Below are positions 58,320 to 64,000 of a stretch of DNA of 64,000 nucleotides, in pieces. The notes under the pieces are model-generated. The model worked only from the letters and a program-made list of their open reading frames with translations, did no database searches and had not been told where the DNA came from. This DNA is from Epiperipatus broadwayi. Its lineage: Eukaryota > Onychophora > Udeonychophora > Euonychophora > Peripatidae. The position numbers and the translations under genes were made by a program. The DNA lies in contig JAQFVV010012536.1 in assembly GCA_028023455.1 (NCBI GenBank), forward strand, positions 2,126,001 through 2,190,000, read 5' to 3'. Numbering within the stretch: position 1 is the first letter of the stretch; the number at the start of each line of letters is the position of its first letter.

Positions 58320-58370
58320 TACAATTTTGTTTTAATTAACGAACATTTTATTTTTATATTATATATATAT

Positions 58371-58709
58371 ATAGTAAGAAAATCAAGTCATACATCATGT
58401 GACTTAATTTAATAAGTTTGTACTACAAATGTAATATAATGAGCATATTAATAGTTCTAAATAAGCTTTTCCGATAAATGCTAGAAGAGAAAGCATTTAA
58501 AATCTCTATCTAGAATTATCCCTATTCCCAAACCATCAGCTTCAAAACAGTTTGAAGATAAGGATAATTCTAGATTATTATAAATGCTTTCTCTTTCAGC
58601 ATTTATCAAAAAAACTTCTTTTGAGCTATTAATATACTCATTATATTACATTTGTAGTACAAGCTTATTAAATTAAGTCACATGATGTGTGACTTAATTT
58701 TCTTGCTAT
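58371..58709. repeat. Palindrome, arms about 150 bp, loop about 32 bp
   Basis: The arms 58371-58526 and 58559-58709 pair through TCACATGATGTGTGACTTAATTTTCTTGCTAT (right) and ATAGTAAGAAAATCAAGTCATACATCATGTG (left), CTACAAATGTAATATAATGAG, and TCTAGAATTATCC. Single arms are at 1-200 and about 58950-59055. It lies only 52 bp from the previous palindrome. Confidence 0.85.
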
Positions 58710-58949
58710 TATAGTTTTACTTTTGAGGCTTTGATAATGGTGTATTGCTAATGCTATTAATATTTGATGTATCAGAATTTAGTTCAGTCCCATATGGCTA
58801 TTTAAGTTAGATAGCTGGATTTGAAAACATATAGATGTTTGAAAATTTCAGATTTTCTACTTAATAGTTAAGTATTAAATAAATGCTGTCATGAAGTTGG
58901 TATTTTAGATTTAGTATCTCAATATTCTAGCTCTTTACTGAAGAGAGCT

Positions 58950-59055
58950 ATTAGCTTGAAACTGATTGGGGATAGGAATAATTCTAATGCTTTCTCTTCT
59001 GGAATTTATCGGAAAAAGCTTATTTAGAGCTATTAGCATGCTATTTATATTATAT
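58950..59055 (+). repeat. Partial arm of the 58.4-kb foldback family
   Basis: GGATAGGAATAATTCTAATGCTTTCTCTTCTGGAATTTATCGGAAAAAGCTTATTTAGAGCTATTAGCATG follows the right-arm order. Confidence 0.65.
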
Positions 59056-59706
59056 GTATATATATTTTTAAATATATACTTTTAATCACATAAATGCACT
59101 ATTATGAGAATATTTCTGAACATGATAACCCAACACTTATATTTTTGGTTGTATAATATCAGGAATACCGTGAAAGCTGAAGAAAAATTTAGTCATTACT
59201 TTTTAATGTATTTATGTGAATAAAGACATTTCTTTAAATATATATATATTTGTATTTTTTACTTTTTAGTTTTAAATACATAATACTGAATTGTCAAAGT
59301 GAAAAATTTCCAGCTTAATTTAATTTTAATTGGACAGATTTCTTTATTCCGCTGCCAAAATTTCCGTCTTGAGTTCAGAAAGTAATTGTGACTTAAATAA
59401 AGTTATGCTTAGAAAATTAAATTCACAATCAAATGTAATGATGAGATGAATTTATTTAAATTATATTTTGTAAATGGTGAATGAAATTGCATACATTTTC
59501 AATGAATCATTCAGTTTTAAATATAAGGAATGCCACTAGATACGAATAGCATCAATGTTATACATAAAATAAAAATTAAATTTTCCACTATTTTTTGAGG
59601 GGGGGGTTGTTTCAAAGTGTAAAAAAAGATATTTTCATCAGGAATATATATGTAAGAAAAGTTTTAACAAGATGGGGAAAATGGGAATGGGTGAAAAATG
59701 AGCCAC
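59056..59706. other. AT-rich spacer
   Basis: Nothing was recognised except a G run at 59600-59606. Confidence 0.4.
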
Positions 59707-59803
59707 AAGATTTTAGTCAAGCATTGGTGGCCTAGTGGTTAGCATAGCTGCCTTTCAAGCAGCTGGCCTGGATTCGCTTCCTGATCAATGCTTTGACATA
59801 TAA
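59707..59803 (+). repeat. tRNA-derived SINE with inverted ends
   Basis: GTCAAGCATTGGTGGCCTAGTGG, TTAGCATAGCTGCCTTTCAAGC and GGATTCGCTTCCTGATC give A box, anticodon-like arm and B box. The outer GTCAAGCATTG and CAATGCTTTGAC are complementary with one bulge, forming an extended stem around the tRNA-like core. Followed by a short AT-rich tail. Confidence 0.8.
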
Positions 59804-60129
59804 AAAAGATTTTATCTAGACAGAGAGACTAAAAAATCTAGACAGAAAGACTAAAAAATTGCATAAATTAAATAAAAACAAAATATTCAATGGCTGTTTA
59901 CAAAGAAGAGAAATTTCGAATGATAATAATGAATTATAAGAATTAAATTGTAAGGACTATTCCTTAAAATGCCATATGATATGCAAACACCACAATGATG
60001 GGTTGAGCACAAAAGTTTTTTATAACCAAATTGATTTTTTTTTAAATTTTGATTGGAAGCAATTGAGAAGTCTTTATATCTTGAATCCATTATTAAGCTC
60101 AAATGCTCAAAGTAACATTAATCATGAAA

Positions 60130-60500
60130 TTAACCTAGGGATTTTAATGGAAATATCCTAATATTAAAAGGAAATTTGCCAAATATCTTATTATGAAAGG
60201 GAGATAAATCTATATTCTTGTAAAGAATGTTACAAATCATGTTACAACAAATATGTTCTACTCCAATATTTAATGGAAAATCAATGCAGACCAATAATAA
60301 AATATGGAGAGGTTATATTGATAAGTAGACATCAAAAGCAAAATTTGGGTATTACTGATATTAACAAGAACTATGAAGCATAAAACCAGGATCATGTTAT
60401 TAAAAGACATGACAGTAGATGGATAAAGTTGTAAAATGGATATTCAAAAAATGTATAAGGATCACTGGAATATTGCTGAGAAATCATTTTATAAATAGAA
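60130..60500 (+). pseudogene. Strongly eroded RTE-like LINE remnant
   Basis: ATTTTAATGGAAATATCCTAATATTAAAAGGAAAT parallels the GATAGAAATAACTTAATATTAAAAGGAAAT block at 33630. Near 60395, TGTTATTAAAAGACATGACAGTAGATGGATAAA suggests the GHIVRRHDSRWI-type C-terminal segment. No continuous frame remains. Confidence 0.45.
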
Positions 60501-60599
60501 AGACTTTCAACTGATAACGATTTGACAATAGTTAAAAATAACATACAGTATATTAAAGACAACAGTTGAAAAATCAGATAACATCTGAACAAAAACCAG

Positions 60600-61240
60600 C
60601 TATTTCTCACTACATTAACATTGAACCACTAAAAAATCACATGATCATCATTTCTTATGCTTACACAAGCTATTAAAACAGTAGCAACTTTCTCCATACA
60701 GTAGTGCTACCTCTTCTAGTATCCATTGATTACTACGACTTGAAATGAGTAGCATTACTGTATGGAGAGAGCTGGTAATATTTTTAACAGCTTGTGTAAG
60801 CATAAGAAGTATGAATCATGTAATGTTTTAGTGGTTTAATACCAATCCTAGCCAAAGGGTGATTGTGATTATGGATATTAAAAAACAAAACACACCAAAA
60901 TGTATAGATACTTAACTGGGATCAGTGCTGTCTGATTATACATGCAAATGAGCTTGGATTGAAAACCATTACTGTGTTTTCATTTTGGACTTGTAGCTTT
61001 CTGGTTAACTAAAAAGATAAGCAACACTGCTATAGATTTGCATTAGATTCAAAGATCTAAATGCAGTGCTCACAGATCCAAGGCTCATCACTGATGAAGG
61101 CCATAAGCTAGAAACTAGTCTGAGGATATTGAATGAGTAAGTGCTAGATGTAGGGATTTTGATGCCCAAACCTTCTAGCATCCGTTGATTACTATGATGT
61201 GCACTGGGTGGCACTATTGTATGGAGGGATTTATTACATT
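60600..61240 (+). repeat. Repeat family A, copy 7, with an inverted head
   Basis: TCACATGATCATCATTTCTTATGCTTACACAAGCTATTAAAAC (60636) pairs with TTAACAGCTTGTGTAAGCATAAGAAG (60783), enclosing a small inverted CTCCATACAGTAGTGCTACC / GTAGCATTACTGTATGGAG. The body follows with GATTCAAAGATCTAAATGCAGTGC, AAGCTAGAAACTAGTCTGAGG and GGGTGGCACTATTGTATGGAGG. Confidence 0.75.
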
Positions 61241-62539
61241 ATCATGGATTAAAATTATTTTGTAGTTAGCTATTATATATATATATTAGGGTTGTGTTTT
61301 TATTATTAACAAATCATTTACATTGCGTACCCAGTTTTATATCAATATATCTTTTTTGGCTTATATTTTTTTTAAGTAAACGTTAACTACTGCATCTTTA
61401 TGACTATCTGTTATGTAATATGTATGTGTATGTATGCAATCAATAATTAAATAATCAAACATTTTGCAGCTCGGAAATTACAAATAAAGTTTGAACACAA
61501 GAAAATACACATCTGAATTGAGATTTGTGGACCCTTACTCTTGAAGTATGCCATTCTCTCACTGCAAGGCGATGAATGCATTTATTTCTATGCGTGTGTA
61601 CATATATTTACTGAAACGATTGACTTTATAGTACTGTAGTTTGAAATATTTTAATATATTTAGCTATTATATGCCATAGATATACTTTTTAAAAATAAAA
61701 TGTACATATAAACTATTTAATAAATTTACGTTTACACTTAATAATCACGTTTTTATAAAAAATATAAATAAAAAATTATTTGAATACAACTTTATATTTG
61801 TTCAACTTATTGATCAATTACATTGTTATATATTTATTAACTGCCATCTTTCTTTCTTTTTAATATATGTTTTAATATTTTTTTCCTTTGACTACCGAGA
61901 TTTACTTTTAATTATGCGAATTTTGTAATTTCAAAGTTGAATATATGATGTAATATTGCCTTATTATGTCAATCATTTTTTTTTCTTTTACCAGGCTGTA
62001 TAGATAGAACTTATTTCCATGAGAGGGGTGTCAGGTCGATTTTGGAATGTGATTTTAAAATTTCTACCTTTTCTCCCTGCTTAAGATTTATTTAGTTTCT
62101 AATGTGAAATGTGGCTAGTGTTGTTGATACAAATTGATTACAATTGATTACTACTTGGTTGTGCTCAGAAATGAAGATATCTCTGTATGTTCGGTCTTAG
62201 CAACACAAGATTGCTCTACTCTTAGAGCAACACTTGTCTCACAATCATATGAAAAGTAAATAATTTAAAAAAAAAAAATAATAATTAAAACAAAACAAAA
62301 AAATTGTTGTAGTTAAAATGGAAATTATCAATGGATTAACAATATGTCTTTACTGTGTTGCGATTTTTAAAAAATGGATATCTTAATTAAAACAATAATA
62401 AGCTATTTTTTATTAAAGCTTTAGGTAATATATTATACTTTAAAAAAATAGTACTGAAATAAAGAAATCAATGCTGCTTATCAAAATATAACCTGACTTC
62501 ATCTCCGTTTTTTTTTCTCTCTTTAAACTACTCTCTCAG
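61241..62539. other. AT-rich spacer upstream of the candidate exon
   Basis: No repeat or ORF is recognised. GATTGCTCTACTCTTAGAGCAA at 62211 is a short hairpin. A pyrimidine-rich tract (TTTTTTTTCTCTCTTTAAACTACTCTCTCAG) closes the segment. Confidence 0.4.
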
Positions 62540-62702
62540 CAATGGAATAAAACAAAACAACTTTCAGGCATCCAGAGCCATGGAAAAAGTAAATGGATGC
62601 GCTCCCGGTTACCTGATGAAAGAAATCTTCTGATTCCAAGCAGGCATGTACGAGACTGACTCCAGTGATTCTAATGAATCGCTGCGCAGTGTGCCCCAAA
62701 CG
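62540..62702 (+). CDS. Candidate exon in a GC-richer island (weak)
   Basis: This 163-bp island is visibly richer in G+C and CpG than its surroundings. It is preceded by a pyrimidine tract ending CTCTCAG and followed by a donor-like G|GTAGGA at 62703. One frame holds a 17-codon uORF-like stretch (ATG 62583, stop 62634-62636). Then ATG at 62646 opens MYETDSSDSNESLRSVPQT up to the donor, an acidic Ser-rich start typical of many regulatory proteins but not diagnostic. Another frame is open from the acceptor for 40 codons (to WMRSRLPDERNLLIPSRHVR). Function is unknown. It could be a 5' UTR exon with the first coding residues, or an internal exon. Confidence 0.35.
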
Positions 62703-62970
62703 GTAGGAAATCCCTGTACATATTTGCACCTTCAATTTAATTGATTTGACTCCTCCCTTTTCTTCTCTCTCTCTCTCTTATTTTTATTATTTTATTTAAA
62801 TAAATGTTTCTTGAATAAATTTTATTTAGACTAAAAATAACACCATGCTGAATATTATCACACACACCCCTTCCATTATTTTACCTAATATTTAGCTTAT
62901 TTAATGTCAACCATATATATTTAACATGTAAGTTATCTGCCCGAAGGCATGTAGAGTAACTAGGCAACGG

Positions 62971-63008
62971 AGTACTACGATCAAGCGATAATACTTGATC
63001 ATCGTCAG
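62971..63008 (-). other. Hammerhead-like hairpin with altered GAAA box
   Basis: The minus strand reads CTGACGATGATCAAG-TATTATCG-CTTGATCGTAGTACT: a CTGANGA core, an eight-base-loop stem ATCAAG/CTTGAT, then GTAG where a hammerhead needs GAAA. Similar in plan to the cores at 35.7, 41.8 and 53.9 kb but of different sequence. Probably an inactive relic or coincidence. Confidence 0.3.
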
Positions 63009-64000
63009 TGGCAGATTGCCCGTTCTTGCCATCATCTTAAAACTTATTGCGTGTCTCAATTTTAGAGTAATCGTATTTACTATTATTAAAACAACATGTA
63101 CATGTAATTTATTCGATGTGTTTCAATAAATATATTAAGTACCTCCGTATATGCAAATATTTGTATATATATATATTGTGTGTTCTGTGAATATATGTTT
63201 GTTATGTTGTCTTCTTAAAGACAAATTGAAGTACTAGATTACTATTACCACGACAACACATGACCATCTGCTGTGGGAGTTTGCTGTCGCTTGTTTTGGT
63301 TAGTAGTTTATGCTAGCTTCTCTTATTTAGAGTTGTATCGTAAGCTTTAATGAGCTCTAATATTTAAATTGCATTATATTATATTTTCACATAGTTAAGA
63401 TGTATGTACAAGCATACACGTGGGCGTGCGCATTTTACCAAATTATTTACTAAATATCTCTTACAATTTAGGCGCATTTATTTCTTCTATTCAAATAAAA
63501 GTTCACATTGATTGAATGTATTGATTTTTTTTATATAATAAGATAAATTTAGTATAATATGTTAATAAATTTCAGTTAAAGAATCTCAGTTGTATTCATC
63601 CTTGTCTTACAGAGGTATAGTATTAGTTTATAAGTTCATTGTGCGATTTATATTTACATTTAATAATCTATGTAATTTACAAGCAGAGCCGAAAATAAAC
63701 TGTAACGTTATTGGAAGTAATAAGATTAAAAGATTTGTTTTAAATTTAATTATTACTATTAATTATTTAATGTAATTTACAATTAAGCAAATTATGCATA
63801 TATGAAATGTGAATAAGCTTTATGAAATATTTATATGATAGATGGAATATTTGATGATCGGAACAAAAAATAGATCCGGTCAGTGCAAGTCTTTGATCCA
63901 CAATTGTGGAGAAAATTTTCTCAAAATATCAGTCAATGTTTAATAAGGTCTCAATCATTTTCCTCAATAAATAAATGTACTTAAGAGTTGTTATATTTAT
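63009..64000. other. AT-rich end of window, nothing recognised
   Basis: It contains a short TA run near 63161 and TAA-rich DNA, with a 61-codon frame at 63590-63775 lacking any motif. Confidence 0.4.

Noticed and set aside
62523-62735. 70-codon minus-strand frame across the GC-richer island
   Set aside because: The acceptor and donor-like signals and a plausible Met start lie on the plus strand; the minus frame looks like its shadow.
1-64000. CRISPR arrays, operons or bacterial-type genes
   Set aside because: No short regularly spaced direct repeats with unique spacers and no dense coding; the window is clearly eukaryotic repeat-rich DNA.

Overview
This is an AT-rich stretch of animal nuclear DNA dominated by old and middle-aged transposable elements. 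No complete host gene could be recognised. The mix points to an invertebrate metazoan: APE-type LINEs, RTE-like LINEs, a Penelope-like reverse transcriptase, a Ty3/gypsy-like LTR element, tRNA-derived SINEs, and hAT, pogo/Tigger and TTAA-flanked DNA elements. A mollusc, perhaps a cephalopod, is my guess; nothing in the sequence proves the taxon.

Layout. 0-2 kb holds a tandem series of tRNA-like SINE units and one copy of a dispersed repeat called family A here. 2.0-5.6 kb holds a nearly full-length LINE with an endonuclease and reverse-transcriptase ORF. That ORF is broken by one frameshift exactly at the catalytic FADD box and carries two changed endonuclease residues. 8.4-17.3 kb is one large decayed Ty3/gypsy-like element with LTRs of about 1.9 kb, a visible primer-binding site and eroded gag-protease-RT-RNaseH-integrase. 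Its 3' LTR is split by two 3' fragments of the same LINE family found at 2 kb. 18.7-19.8 kb is a Penelope-like RT relic on the minus strand. From 20 to 62 kb the window is mostly AT-rich non-coding DNA with fragments of RTE-like LINEs (20.6, 22.2, 23.7, 24.0, 33.2, 35.3, 50.8-51.9, 52.1-52.7, 57.6 and 60.1 kb), tRNA-like SINEs (20.2, 38.5, 42.8 and 59.7 kb), a hAT-like element with an 8-bp target duplication (28.8-29.3 kb) and a pogo/Tigger-like element (43.4-44.4 kb).

The most striking structural feature is a dense set of long inverted repeats (foldback palindromes) at 21.8, 34.2, 39.1, 40.8, 48.4, 49.5, 55.8, 57.8 and 58.4 kb. Arms run from about 90 to more than 500 bp around short loops. 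Several arms also occur singly elsewhere in the window, so inverted pairing recurs across unrelated repeat families. A second recurring signal is a hammerhead-ribozyme-like core in four related copies at 35.7, 41.8 and 53.9 kb (two in inverted orientation at the last), of the type described for Penelope-like retroelements.

Two weak candidates for host exons are listed: 46205-46301 (ATG followed by a strong GTAAGT donor) and 62540-62702 (a GC-richer island between an acceptor-like and a donor-like site). No tRNA, rRNA, CRISPR or operon-type feature was found. Element boundaries are approximate unless target duplications or terminal repeats are stated.
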